Part shown: positions 37,584 to 50,788 of the stretch, piece by piece | How the letters are laid out: each line of letters opens with the position of its first letter | Position numbering within the stretch: position 1 is the stretch's first letter | From: Monosporascus cannonballus | Lineage: Eukaryota; Ascomycota; Sordariomycetes; Xylariales | Direction of reading: 5' to 3' | Length of the DNA: 64,000 nt | NCBI GenBank assembly: GCA_004154925.1 | Contig: QJNS01000009.1 | Span: 124,001 to 188,000, forward strand | Translations under genes and position numbers: made by a program | Notes under the pieces: model-generated | Told to the model about the DNA's origin: nothing | The model's database searches: none | Seen by the model: only the letters and a program-made list of their open reading frames with translations

Positions 37584-37789
37584 TGTAAAATAATGGATAA
37601 CTGTGAACTGGATAAGGTGATCTCCGACCAGTCGTAGAGCAGATTTCAAGAAGTAAGTGTATTAGGTTATTTCCATCTGGCGTTTCCTATTAGCTGCCAG
37701 ATGGTAAATTTATACTAATAAATGGGTCGGTGGCTAATCGGTAGTTAATCGGTTACCAGCTTTATCCTTATAAGGGTTATATTTTTATA
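37584..37789 (-). repeat. 3' LTR of family B (206 bp)
   Basis: Same length as the partner. The outer third (37,584-37,640) keeps G/C bases such as GTGAACTGGATAAGGTGATC, and the inner third is mutated (for example AGTTAATCGGTTACC against TGGTCGGCTACC). Confidence 0.95.
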
Positions 37790-37808
37790 ATTATTCCCCC
37801 CTTTTAAG

Positions 37809-40800
37809 TTATTAATCCCTTACAATATTATTATTAATTTGATATAACGTATTTCGCAAATCTGGTTATATATATTTACCGATAATTTACCGTTATATTA
37901 TATTATAAATAATTACCGTAATAATTAATACGTATTATATTACGTAATTAATTATATTCCGCCCAGTTTCTAATTATAATCCATTCTTAACCTTATCTTA
38001 TTTACCTTTTTTTTTCTTTTTCGGGCTTACATTTCCATTTTTTCTACGTACACGTTCCGTTCGGTTTTTCGTTTTTCTTTATTTTCATTTCGTCTTTTCC
38101 GTTTATTTTACGTCTTATCTCCGTTCGCCATATTTTTTTTTCGTAAAAAATTCCAGGAGAAATAATATTTTAATATTAAAAAGAATTAGGATTTTTTTGA
38201 ACGGTATCCCCTTAACGCCGATAGTAAAATAAATATTAGTTATATTACGGATAGCAATAAGCCGTATTATATTTACGTAATATAATGTTATTTCGATTAC
38301 CGTATAATTTACGTTTAAGTTTTGGGCGCCTTAAATTATATCGTAATTAATTATTATTACAAAATTTCTTACGCGGTAAATAATTATTTTTAATATTATT
38401 AATATTATTATTTAATTTTCGTTTAAATTCCGATCGTTTTTAAAAGTACCGCCCAAACGGTCTTTTAATTCGGTACCGATAATTAGAAGTAAATCGACGA
38501 ATTCGAAAAAGCTTATACTGTAGGTATTTAATATAAGCGTTTCGACGTAATTATGGTCGGTTGTCGACTTGACGTTTTTCGCAAAACCGAACTTGCCTTT
38601 AACGCAATTATTATTAAAAAATATCGTTTCCTTAATATAATTAAAATCGATTTCCGATCGTCCGTTATAAATCCGGAAATTTAAATCCTTTTTATAAATA
38701 TTATGGTCTTTTTCTTGTTATTCCGTAATTAATTTCCGATTAGGTATAATTTTAAGGTACCTTTATAAATAAAATAATTTTCGAAAGCCGTTATATTATT
38801 ACGTTCCTTATTTATAAGTATTTTCCGCCTATTTTTTAACGTTTTAACGGAACTTTAATATTTATTAAAAAATATAATTAAAAAACGGTTTTACCCGGCA
38901 AAATTATTATTAAACCTAAATATATTAAACGTTTTAAGAACGGCGCCTTATTTCCGACTAATAACAAATTATATTCCGGTTATTTGGGCCCTGCTTTTTA
39001 TAAAAAATAAAACGTTTTTAAATTTTTTCCGGGTTTTACGCTTAATAAATTAATTAAACATACTTATTTTTTGTCGTTATATATTTTCCGATTATTTTTC
39101 GATATTTTTATATTAATTTCCTTAATACGCCTATTAAGGGCTAATTAACGTAAAACTTAATAATTAAATGCAAATTTTATTTTCGAAATAAAAGTTTAAT
39201 TTTTTTTATTAGTTATAAATTTCCGATTAATATATAATAAGGTAATTATTCGCCAAAAATTTAAAAATAATTATTTAATTAAATAATATTTTAATATTAT
39301 TATTTTAATCTTACGTAAAATTATTTTTTATAATTTTTATAATTATTAGGCAACTAATTTCCATTTAAGTTATTATTATTTTACGGTTTTTGGGTCGTTT
39401 TATTTCTTATATACGTATTTAATTTTTTTTCGTAACATTATAATACCTTAAATACGTATTCGAAATACTTTCGGGATTTTTACGTATTATACTTAATAAG
39501 CTAATTTTTCTATTTAATTAAATATTTGCGTTACTTTCAATTATTTCGATAACGGACGATATCTTTTATTATTTATTTTTCTTATTCCTTTATTAAATTT
39601 AATAACGTTATTTAAATATTACCCGGTTTTTAATTATATTACGATTTTAATAAAAATATTAATAATATATTATATATTTATTAATATTTAATAAAAAGAA
39701 TTACTTTATACGCTTAAAAGCTTATTTATTCCTTAATCGTAACCCGGATATAAATAAATACCAATTTTTTATTTTTAAATTTAAAAATTTTAATTAATAA
39801 ATTTATTTATTATTTTAATTAAAATTCTATAGGCGTGTGGTATTAATTATAATATTTCTTTAGGCTGTTATTACTTTTTGCTAATATTTATATATTATTT
39901 AGCGAATAACCGCCATTTTTTCGAAATGCTTTTTAACTTTTTATATTTATCCTTTAAACCTTTATGGAAAATACTTTACTATTTTTAAATAATACTTATA
40001 TAAGATTTCGAACGGAAAATGGCCGGTAAACGTATTCCGCATATTATTATGTACGAATTCCGTATTTTATAATAACTTTATTTAATTATTTTAATATTTA
40101 TTAACGTAATTACGAAAATAATATTTTAAAACTTAATAAATATATTCCGTTTATTTATCGGTTTACGGATAATAAATAATTAATATTTACCGCTTTATTT
40201 TTTATTTCTTATAAAATCTTGCTTAAAATTAATTTATTAATAATTTATCTTTATCGTTAATAATTCCAGTTAACGTACCGAATTTACATTTAATTTTGTC
40301 GTATAATAATTAAGTTAATTCGGTTATAATTAGAGTTTTAACCGTAAAGATAAATAATTTTAATTTCGTAAAATAATTAATAATTATTAGGATTATGTCG
40401 TATTTTAGCCCGTTTAAATTTAAATTTTTAAGAAATCCCGTAATAAAATTTAACGAAATTTTTTAGAAAAATTGCTTAAATAACGGTAAAAGCTATAATT
40501 ATCTATATGGTTTATGGTATAATTTTATTATGCCTTAATAACTTAAATATTGCTTAATATATTTTCGGATATAGTTCGCCATATTTTCTTAGTAAAAACT
40601 TTTGGTTATTAATTTTAATATACGGATATATTTTATATATTTTGCCCTTAAATTATTATAATATTAATTAATTTATTATTTTTGTAAAACGCCTTATAAT
40701 AGGATTACGAATTTATCTTAATAATATAAAATCTTATTTAAATCCAAAAAATATTTTCCTTTCGTTCCGGCTTAATATTTAATTATCCGTATTAATTTTA

Positions 40801-43800
40801 TAATATTTAAATCCTTAGTTTATAATTTTCGAACCTAATCGTAAAATTATCGAAAAACTTTCGGCTAAAATGCCATTTTGTTTTTAATTAGCTTTTTCGC
40901 CAAGGAACGTAAAACGTATTAATTATAAATAATAATCTTAATATTAATTTCGTCCTTTTTAAATTCCTTAAAATCCGATCGTAATACGGTTGTAATTTAT
41001 AATTATTATTATTTAACCGTTAATCGTATCATTATTATAATTTGTACTTATATTATTATTCGTAAATAATAAGTTCGGTAAATACATAATTCCTTATTTT
41101 TTTTCGAAAATTTCCTATAATCGTATAATAAAAATTTTCTGCTTTTTTTACGTAAATAATAATTACCTAAATTTTCGCCACCTAAAATTTATTTAGGAAT
41201 TTTACAACGAACAAATTTTGCATTATTTTTATAAGGCTTTTTACCTTTTTATAATATTTTGAATCGCGTTATATATCTATAACCGTTTTTCGTACGTTTT
41301 CCGGCATATTATTCGTAAATCCGAATTTCTTAAATAACGTAAAAATTACGTTTCTATATACGATTTCCCTTAACATATAATCTAAATGTTTAAATAATCT
41401 ATCCGCCAGGTTAACGGCGCCCAGTTAATATTAAATCTCAAAATCAAATTACATAAGGCGGTAAACCTATCGGGCCAACTTCCTTTTAAAATTACGCGCC
41501 GGCGCCTTTATTAGATCTTTTAACGCCATATAATCAATAAATATTAAGAAATTTTTTTCCGTACCCTTAAGGTATTACCGCCAATATTTTTATTACCTTA
41601 TAACTTACCGCTTTTCGATTAAACTTAATTTTCGTAACCAATATATAATTAAATCTTAATACTTTCCGTATTTTTATAAAAATATTTTTAATATAGCTTT
41701 TACCGAAACGTCTATTTTAACCCTGGTATTTTTGGCATTATCCTAATATCGGAAAATAGTCGCCAATTAAAAAATATCTTTTAAATTTTTGAACGTCTTT
41801 TTAACTTTTTCGGGCCACCGGAATTTTATTGCTTTTTTTTGCTTTAGGCCCTTCTTAAAAACCTAATAATAAATTTAATAATACGCGAATAATAAGTAAT
41901 AAATTTCCGATAAAAATTCGCAAATCCTAAAAATATTTAAATGTTATAAATTAATTTTAATTTTAACCATGCTTTAATAATATTAATCCGTCGGCAATCC
42001 ATTTTTAAACTATTAATATTAATTATAAATTCTAAAAACTCTATTTTTTTTTTAAAAAAAAATTCATACTTGGACGTTTTAGCAAATAATTAATACTATA
42101 ATAATTATTCGTAAATTAATTGGAAATATTTTGCATATTTTCTTTCGTTATTTAAATAAATAATTATATTATTTAGATATATTATGCATATATAATTAAT
42201 TAATTTAATTAATACTTTATGCATATAAGCCTGGAACGTAATTAACGTATTAATAAAACTAAATAATATAACCGTATATTCGAACTGCCCGTACTGCGTT
42301 TGGAAAACGGTTTTCCATTAGTCGCCTTTTTTAATTTTAATACAGTAATAAATATCCTTAAGATCAATTTTCGAAAATACCTTAATTAACCTTAGGCAAT
42401 TTATTACTTTGAAAATTAAAAATAAAAAATATCGGTTTTTTATTATTACCCGATTTAACCCCTTATAATTAACATATAATCGGAAATTACCGTTCTTTTT
42501 AAGCATAAATAATATTAATGCCCTTATATCCGTTTTTAAATAACGTATCCGGCCTATTTTTAAGTTTTTTCGGATATATTTTTCGAATATTTTCCTTTAG
42601 GTTTCCGAAATAAAATAAAGTAAACCGAATAAGGGCATTTTTCTTAAGATCAGGTTTATTATATATTCCGCCCCTAGTAAATAAAATATTTTTTTCGTTA
42701 CTTTTTCGGAATACATTCGCCGGAAAATCTTTAAATATACAGAAAAATCGATTATCCCTTATTCTTATTATTCCCCGAATTCCGAGATATTTAGCTTTTC
42801 GGCTAAACTTATTAAATTAATAATATAAATTTACTTACCGGAAAACGTTAAATTTATAATCTTTTATTTATTGATTTTTTATAATAATCCATATAATTAT
42901 TAATATATAGTTATATTTAACAAAATTCTTAATTTACCTATTCTGAATTTAAATAATAAAAAATCGGGCGCCTTCCGATCGTAACATATTATAAAGTAAA
43001 TTTACTTAAATTTTCGTTCGTTCCCGTTATTATTTATTATATTAATAAAAATCTCGTAAACTCTATAATACTTGATATACGCGCCGTTAACGCCAATAAG
43101 GCCCAAAATATTTACGGAAATTAATTAAAAATTAAATTTCCTTACCAACCTTTTATTTATAATATTTATTTATGCTTTAATATTTATATCCACTTATACC
43201 ACCACGTCCCCCGTACTTTTCTTAATAAATACCCTCCCTTTAAAAAGTAACTTTATTCCGACCGTCTTATAGGTATTAACCGAAATAAATTAAACATATA
43301 CGCTTCCTCCGGTTTTTTTTGGGTTTATATCTAAAAACTAATTTAATTCGTTATCATATATTGTAACGTTTTGTACAGCCTTCGGAAATCGGTTTCCATA
43401 TTGCCGGGATAATAAAATTTTTATATCCCTTTTTAATTTATAATCCATATTTTTATAGCTTAACTTCTCATAATTATAATATTTAAATAAGCTCTTATAA
43501 AAATCAAAAATATTAAATCGTACGGATTTGTTCCAATCGGAATTAAATCGGCGATTATCTGCCTTCCGAATATAAAAATACCCGCGGTCTCCATTATTTC
43601 CGTATAACGCCTTTAAGGGATCTTTTTTCCCGAAAGCATTAAAATAAGATCGTTTATTTTTATTAATACTTTTAATGGAAAATAATTAATTTTTTTTTTC
43701 GTTTTTTTCCAAACGTCTTAATAATATTTTACCTTATTTACCATATTATTAACTTATTCCAACTTAACGTTTTTTCGTAACAAAATATTTCGTAACCTTA

Positions 43801-44711
43801 ATATTAATTTATAAAAATAAATAAAAACAAAACGCTTATTATCCCGATTATTTTTAAGGCTAAAAACGTTTATAAATTTTATTTTATAAATTAAAAATTT
43901 TTATTTAACATAAAAATCCAATAATAATTAATCGGATCGTTATTGTAATTCCATAAATTATTCCTTATATTCCCTATCAAAAAAAATTAGGATTTACGTA
44001 ACTTTTCCTAATAAAAATCTATAAATCTTTTATTTTTAATTCTTTTTCGTAATTAAAATAATTAAACATAATACGATATAATTATTAAATATTTGCAATA
44101 AAAACGTCCATATAGCCCATAACCCATTAAATATAAATAAAAACATTTTGTCCTAGCTTTTTGGCGTAAATTTCCGTAATAACTTTTATTTAATCTTTTT
44201 TCTTTTTAATTAACGCGCATTCGAAAAACTTCGGGCAATTATAACGCAATATTCGTTTATCGCCTTTAAATTTTTATAACGATATCGTAATTAACTTATA
44301 AAATTTTATTTTTTCAACTTATATTATTATTTATTATTCGGCTAATTATCGGAATAATTCCGAATATTATTTATTTTATTAATAAATAATCTCCAAAATC
44401 TAATTATTACTAAAAGGTTTAACCCTTTTTTACTTTAAACTCCGGAACGTACTTATTATATTATGCCCGTTTTTTAACCGTTTAGTTAATGGTTATTAAA
44501 ACGTATTTTTATTATATATATAAAAGGATTTAAGATTCCGGGGATTATAATCCTTTGCCCGTTAAAGTTCCGTTATAAACTTTTTCGCCTATTCCCGTAC
44601 CGTAATCGATCGCTTGTCGGTTAGGTTCCGATCGGCGGTCTTTTCGACTGGTAACTTAGGTTCGTTTTGCAATCGGCAAGCTTTACTTCTAATAATTATT
44701 ACATCACCTTC
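37809..44711 (-). pseudogene. Family B gag-pol remnant with readable RT
   Basis: RT is readable at 42,318-42,506 (NGNFRLYVNYKGLNRVIIKN, then VFSKIDLKDIYY) and continues to ~42,130 with MHKVLIKLINYICII and LNNIIIY where Y.DDI is expected. These are Gypsy RT palm motifs with RIP-type D-to-N changes. About 2.2 kb upstream in sense must hold gag and protease, and about 4.3 kb downstream RNase H, integrase and 3' sequence; I could not read their motifs with certainty. The element is longer than families A and C. Confidence 0.75.
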
Positions 44712-44716
44712 CATAG

Positions 44717-44725
44717 CAGATGGAA
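44717..44725 (-). promoter_or_regulatory. Primer-binding site of family B, complementary to its own transcript start
   Basis: In sense TTCCATCTG, four bases after the 5' LTR. It is the exact reverse complement of CAGATGGAA within the LTR (sense, 44,825-44,817), placed about 35 nt after a TATA box. No TGG start for ordinary tRNA priming is present. This is the arrangement known from Tf1/sushi-type elements. Confidence 0.65.
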
Positions 44726-44729
44726 AAAT

Positions 44730-44935
44730 TGTAAAATAATGGATAACTGTAAGCTAGGTAAAATAATCTCCGATTAATCGTAAAGCAGATTTTAAGAAAT
44801 AAGTGTATTAGGTTACTTCCATCTGGCGTTTCCCACTAGCTGCCAGATGGTGGATTTATACTAGTAAGTAAATCGGTGGCTGATCGGTGGCTGGTCGGCT
44901 ACCAGCCTCATCCTCATAGGGGCTGTATTCTCACA
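44730..44935 (-). repeat. 5' LTR of family B (206 bp) with promoter
   Basis: In sense it runs TGTGAGAATACAGCC to TTATTTTACA. A TATAAAT box (44,854-44,860, complement) lies 35 nt upstream of CAGATGGAA (44,817-44,825, complement), the likely start of the transcript and the partner of the primer site just outside the LTR. Confidence 0.92.
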
Positions 44936-44940
44936 AAAAC

Positions 44941-47900
44941 TTTTTCTCGTTTTATTCGTTTACGTTAGCAAAAAACGGTAGTTCGTTCGAAAAGCGTTAC
45001 CATAATATAACGTAAGCTTTAATCGTTAAACGAACTAAAAAAACAAAAGGGTCGGAAATAAAAATAATTAAAAGCTGTTATTACAATTATTACATTAACG
45101 CATATTGCAGCCGATTAGCCCGATATCCCGATTACCGACTAGTTGGCCGTTAATTACAACGCGTCCGTCGTTATTAGCAAAAAATTTTTAATAAGTGCTA
45201 AGCGCCAATAAGGTTTTTAGCATGTTTCCAGATGTTTTCGGAATTTAGGAATTTGTTTTATTTGATTAGGTATTAAAAAAATTTATCTTGTTTTCGTATG
45301 TTAAGGATTTTCTTTACTTCGTATTCTTATTTATTTTCTATTTCCATATCGTTTTATATCGTATACACTTTAATTATATTTTTTATTAACTTAAATAAAA
45401 GAATATGAAAGATTAAATAAAATTTAACTTTTAGTGGAGATTTTAATTAATAATTATTTTCTGAGATTTTCTTAGCGATTTTATATGGACCGATATATTT
45501 GAAATCGAATTTTTTCTTAAATCGCTTTATTTAAATATTTTTGGTAACGAAAAAAACCATTTTCCCTTTTTCGAAAGTTAATTTTTTTAACTCTTTTGGA
45601 AATAATACTTATTTATTTAATTCCGTACGAATTCCAATTTTATCTTTATTTTCTGGTGTAATTATCGTAATTATCTTGACGTAAGAATTATTTTGACATT
45701 AATTGGATTATCGTTACGTATTTTTTTATAAATTTCTGGAATAAAACCCAAATTTAAGTTCGTAAATATTATTTTAATCCTTTCGTAATAGTTAATATTA
45801 TAAGTTAATTATGCAATTAGTAATTTCTTAACCCAGTTATTTTGTTTGTAATTAATATAATATTATAAGTAAACTTCCAAAATTTAATTTATTCGTTTTA
45901 TTTATCTATTTATTTAAGGTTTAAATACGTTAAATAATTTGTGATTTAGGCCGATTTATATTATTAGGCCTTTCCAAAATTTAAATACCAATGTTAATTT
46001 TTTGTTTAATATAATTTTTATTAATAATTCGTATATATGAAAAATATATTTAAAGGAAATATATGCCAATTGTTCGGCGTTTATATCCTTATAATATAGT
46101 AAAAAATAAGAAATTTCGTAAATCGATCGACGATTACCAAAATGCTGTTATAATATATTTCCGTAATTAGATTTTCTGATATAGGAAATTTGATAATAAA
46201 ATTAAATATAATTAAATACCATAATTATTTTGCAATTAGTAATAATTGTAATTTTCCGTATAGTTTATATCGTTAAGCCTTTGTTTTAATATAAATATCG
46301 TATTGCCGTATAACTTTTCGTACCGTTAATTTTATTTTAAGGTTTTATAAATCCTTAGATATTTATATAACTGATATTCGTATATTTTTCGTACTACATC
46401 CTTTTGGTATTTCTTTAGAATTTATATTTTATTTGTTATTTGATTTTTTACGAAACCGTCATTATAGTGTTAAATTTTCTGATATATATTACTGGGTATT
46501 GCCCGAATTATCGCAATTTGTTATAGGCGTACATATCCTTTTATAATAATATCAAAAATTATATAGCTAATTTTGACCAATTTCCCTTTAAGGTTTGGCC
46601 GTTTGCTTAAAGTATTTACTTTACCGTTTTCTAAACGTTTTTTATAAATAATAACGAAATTGAAGTTCGCCAATTTTTTTACGCATTTTAATTATTATCT
46701 TATAAGCTTTTTAGTCGTAATAAAATGGATAAGATTTTAATAATCCGTATAAACCTTAATTTGATGTAAGTTTTTGTTTAAGAAATACTTAAATTTTCGA
46801 AATACCATAATAATAGCCATAAATTTCTTATCTGGAATACCGGAATTAAGTTCGGTGTTTTTTAATTTGTACGAAAAAAAATATAATAAGGTATAATTTG
46901 CCTTAATTATCTTGTTATCCGATTATTGTATTTAACGCATAATCCGAAATATCGGTTTTTACTTTAATAAAGCGGTTTAAATCGTATATAATTAATATTG
47001 GCTCGCTGGTAATCGTATTCTTAATTTTTTGAAATGCTTTTTCCGTTTTTAATATTTATTTAAATTTTTTCGTTTTTTTCGTAAAGTTCGTTAAAAATAT
47101 GGCAATTTTGCTAAAATTTCGAATAAACTTCCTATAATAGTTAGCAAAACCAAGGAATACCTGTACCTTTTTAATTATCGTTAACGTTAATTATTTTGTA
47201 ATTGCAGCGATTTTTTTAAACTTTATCCTAATATATTTTAAAATAATAATATATTCCAGATATTCAATTTCCTGCTTATAAAATTAACTTTTTTCTGCGT
47301 TAACAAATAGCTTTATATTTTATAAAGCTTAAAAAACTTCATAAACGTATCCTATATATGTTTTTTCGGTTTTTTAAAAAAATAAAAATATCGTTTAAAT
47401 ACAAACGACGAAAACATTAAGGTATTTTCGTAATACATAATTTACCATTCGCTGGAAAATTACTAATATGTTCGTAAATCCTATTAATATAATCAAATAT
47501 TTAAACAATCCGTATTTCGTTTTAAAGATCTTTTTTATTCGTATTTTTTTAATCTCAATAAGGTTATATTTATCCCTAAGATCGAACATTATAAATTCTT
47601 TGGTTTCATAAAGTCGGTTTTTTATTTCCGTAATTAAAGGTAATAATATTTAATTTTTAATAATAACGTTATTCAGTTATCGATAATTAAGCATAAATCG
47701 TAATATTCCGTTTTTTTGGTACGAAAAATATTAAGTATTCTGCTAATAATTTCGAAAGTTAAATCCATCCTTTCCGTAACTAATTTTCGAGGTATTCTTT
47801 GAACGTACGTAATTCGTCTCCGTTAAAATTATAAATAAGGTAAAACTTTGTCGAAAATCCTTTTTTAAAAAGCTACTTATATTTATAATATTACAGTAAT

Positions 47901-50411
47901 ATATTAATTAAATTTTCTTAACGTTACTATTTTTTTAAATCGTTTTTTAATTATATTAATTTCGTTTTGATAATAATAATAATATATCGTATTTTTCTTT
48001 AATACTCGTTTTTTTCTTATATTTTGTTTTTTCTAAATAATAAAGTATTTATCGTATCCTTATATTTATATTCGTTACCATTATAGATTAAATATTAAAA
48101 TCTTAATTTTTTTCGTTTATTAATAAAAAATAAAGTGAACTTTATTTAGCTAGTTTTACCGTTAATCAAAATTCCGTATTAACGTATCCATAGTAATCCT
48201 AAGATCATATCGTAATTTCCGAATAAAACGATATCGAAATTAATTATTTAATATCGTTTTTTAACAAAACTTTTAAAATAATTAATTTTGCGTATAACTT
48301 TTCCGTTATCGTAAGCGAATTCCTAATTTTCGGCATTTATCGTTATATAAGGTTTTAACTTATATTTCCATGATAATTTAAACTTATTAATTACATTCGG
48401 TATAATATAATTTTCGCCCAAAGCTTCGTAATTTACTATTACGGTATACCAGTACGTTCCTAATTATATTTCCAAAGTAATGAGGTTGTTAAATATTTTT
48501 TATCGTCGCGTTTAAAGCCTTTTTTAAGAATTCCCTTTAACTTTTTTAGGTTTCGTTATTTTACAGCTTTTTTACAGATAACCTTTTTTTTAATTCCTGT
48601 TCGAATTTGTCGAACTTTATTTGTATTTTTTCGTTTAATGAATTAAGCTGTTATATCTGCCGTTATTATCGGCGTACTATTCCTTCGAGCCGTATTAACT
48701 TTTTGTAATTTTGTTATAATTCCTTTCCTTATTAAATAAATTTTTTTTATGTTTGCAACTATATCTTATTATGCGTTATCTTAATTACCGTTGTAAAGAT
48801 TTTCTATAAACTAACGTATTTTTTAATGGCTTTCTTTTTCTGGGGATTTATAATAAATACTAATTAAAAATAAAAGTCAGTAATAATTTGTTAATAATGT
48901 TTTTTAATTGTACGTTAGACTAATTTTCTTTCTGTTTAGTGGTTATATTATCTATAGTAATACAAAAGGTTTTTCTGCAGACATTGTTTTTTTTAAGCCA
49001 GCTTTTTGCTTCGGCCAGTTATTAAACATTTTTTGCAGCTATGGATCGAAAATATCGATATTATTGCTTATCGTTTTTGTTATTTTCGATACAATTTAAA
49101 AAATCGAATCCCTTATAGTACATACGGGTAATTCGTTTATAAATATATTATTTCTATTTTTCGTATTCGGGATATATTCGTTGTCGACAATATATGGCGT
49201 ATATTTTGCCATATTAGTCAGTGATTCCGGGACAAACTTTTTTTGTTTAATTCTGGTATTTGCGTAATTATCTTTATAACGTTTTTTACTATATTCGCAA
49301 TATTTATTAAGTTAATTTTCTGGCTTTTCGTATTTTTTGTTGGATTTTTTGTCGTAATAGTCCTTGTCAGACCTTTTGCTATGGGCTTGATATATATTTG
49401 GCTTAAATTATGTTAATGGCTTTGCTATCGTTTTCTTAGTTATTCCTGGACTGTCTTTCCGATACAGGGGTCCAGTTATTCTGTTGTAGCTTTTTGGGCT
49501 TTTTATATTTGTAAACCTTATATCCCATCTTACCACAATTAAAATACTTAATCTGGCTCCAATCTTATTTATGGGTAACGCCGAGTTCCATAAGTCGTGA
49601 CGCCGTTCCGTAAAAAATAAAGGGTGCGTTTCGTTTTTTTCCCTGATTAAATTTATTATATCCTGAACGTAAAGCATATTATCTTTTTTTTTCTTATTAT
49701 TTTTTAAATTATCAATTATTAATATTAAATACCTTTATAATATGCCGATTTAGGGCAATTAATTATTAAATGCGAATAATTTTATTTTTTATATTATTCT
49801 TTAGCCTTTTATAAAATATATCGATAAAGGTATCGGCTTTATTATTTCCTTATCCCGCCTTAGCCGCAAAACTTTTAGAGGTTATAACGTATTTGGACGC
49901 AAATCCTTTTTATCGAAATTGCAAAAATTATTAAGTCGTAAATCGTTTTTTATCCGGATTGCCGAAATTATCGCGCATTTTATCTTTAAAATTAATATAA
50001 AATAAAAGAATTTCGTTAATAAAATCCTTTTTATCTGGCTTTCTTATTTCCAGAAAACTTCTTATAATGGGCTTAAACTAATTAATCGTATTTCCCGTTA
50101 AATATATTTTTATTATTAATACCTAATTTGCAAAATTATTAAAATTTAGGAAATAAGGATAAATCCGTACCTAAATTAAAAAGGTTTAAGGGTTATCTTT
50201 TTTATTATAGGGCTCCGGCTTTTTAAGTTTTATGCAGGTTAAAAAAAGGTTAGGCAGGCAGCATAACCTTAATTTGTCGGATTTCTTTTTTTAGTTCTCG
50301 AATTCGAACCTAAAACTACTAAATAAGGGTTTCCTAAACGCTAATCGACAGTTTGATAATATTACATATTGCTCAAAATTTAACGGTATTATTAAATAAA
50401 AATTTATAACG
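44941..50411 (-). pseudogene. Family A gag-pol remnant of the interrupted element
   Basis: Best-preserved family A coding remnant on the minus strand. gag includes a CCHC-type knuckle at ~49,500-49,570 (KYFNCGKMGYKVYKYKK, the second and last Cys/His partly lost to RIP) within a stretch where a 89-aa frame (49,408-49,677) also stays open by chance. RT is readable at 47,395-47,589 (FDLRDKYNLIEIKK, then FKTKYGLFKYL and FQRMVNYVLRKYLNVFVV). Integrase traces lie at ~46,200-46,450. The 3' end of pol continues across the family B insertion to ~37,580. Confidence 0.8.
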
Positions 50412-50788
50412 TATAACGGCTAAACGGTTTAATTAATTATTAAACCTTAAGTCAACGGGTTTATGTTAACAGGAATATCGTGGGAATCTAAGTAATAAAT
50501 ATAGTAACGTATTACGTCTCGTAATACTAAAAATACCTTAGGTAATAAAATATTATATTATAAGTTAAAAGTATCTAAATTATGAAAATAATAAACGTAT
50601 ATATCCTTCTCCTTCTCGGCTTAATTATTCGTAATTACGCCGTTAGTAATAATTACGATTATTGGGGATCTCCTTTAATTACTAATAATCACTGGCTTGA
50701 CAGTGATCACCGTTACGTAACCCGGAAGGTGGCCCGTATTCTCCCTGCCTGACCGTTTCTTAAGACCGGAGCTTGTCGGGTCGTAACA
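50412..50788 (-). repeat. 5' LTR of the nested family A element
   Basis: 377 bp, TATAACGGC...GTCGTAACA. Here the outer (right) end is the GC-rich, nearly intact one (GGAAGGTGGCCCGTATTCTC), the mirror image of the left LTR. Confidence 0.93.

Larger units (their letters stand above)
37584..44935 (-). mobile_element. Complete Ty3/Gypsy family B element, innermost layer, TSD AAAAC
   Basis: A 7,352-bp element with two 206-bp LTRs (37,584-37,789 and 44,730-44,935) and a perfect AAAAC duplication (37,579-37,583 and 44,936-44,940). Minus orientation is set by the polypurine tract complement at 37,796-37,808 (CCCCCCTTTTAAG) and by RT read on the minus strand at 42,130-42,506. The primer site next to the 5' LTR is of the self-priming Tf1 type. 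It lies inside the internal region of the family A element. It is dead through RIP-type stops. Confidence 0.95.
36777..50788 (-). mobile_element. Ty3/Gypsy family A element, interrupted by a family B element, TSD AAAAC
   Basis: LTRs are 36,777-37,151 (375 bp) and 50,412-50,788 (377 bp), with a perfect AAAAC duplication at 36,772-36,776 and 50,789-50,793. Without the inner insertion the element is about 6.66 kb. A clear polypurine tract (37,155-37,168, complement) adjoins the left LTR, giving minus orientation. The internal sequence resumes after the inner element at 44,941 and is collinear with the 26,996-33,987 copy. Coding frames are broken, but gag and RT remain readable over short stretches. 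Confidence 0.93.

Noticed and set aside
49408..49677. 89-aa minus frame with gene-like residues
   Set aside because: Out of frame with the gag zinc knuckle of the family A copy that occupies the same bases. It is a chance open frame in degraded gag.
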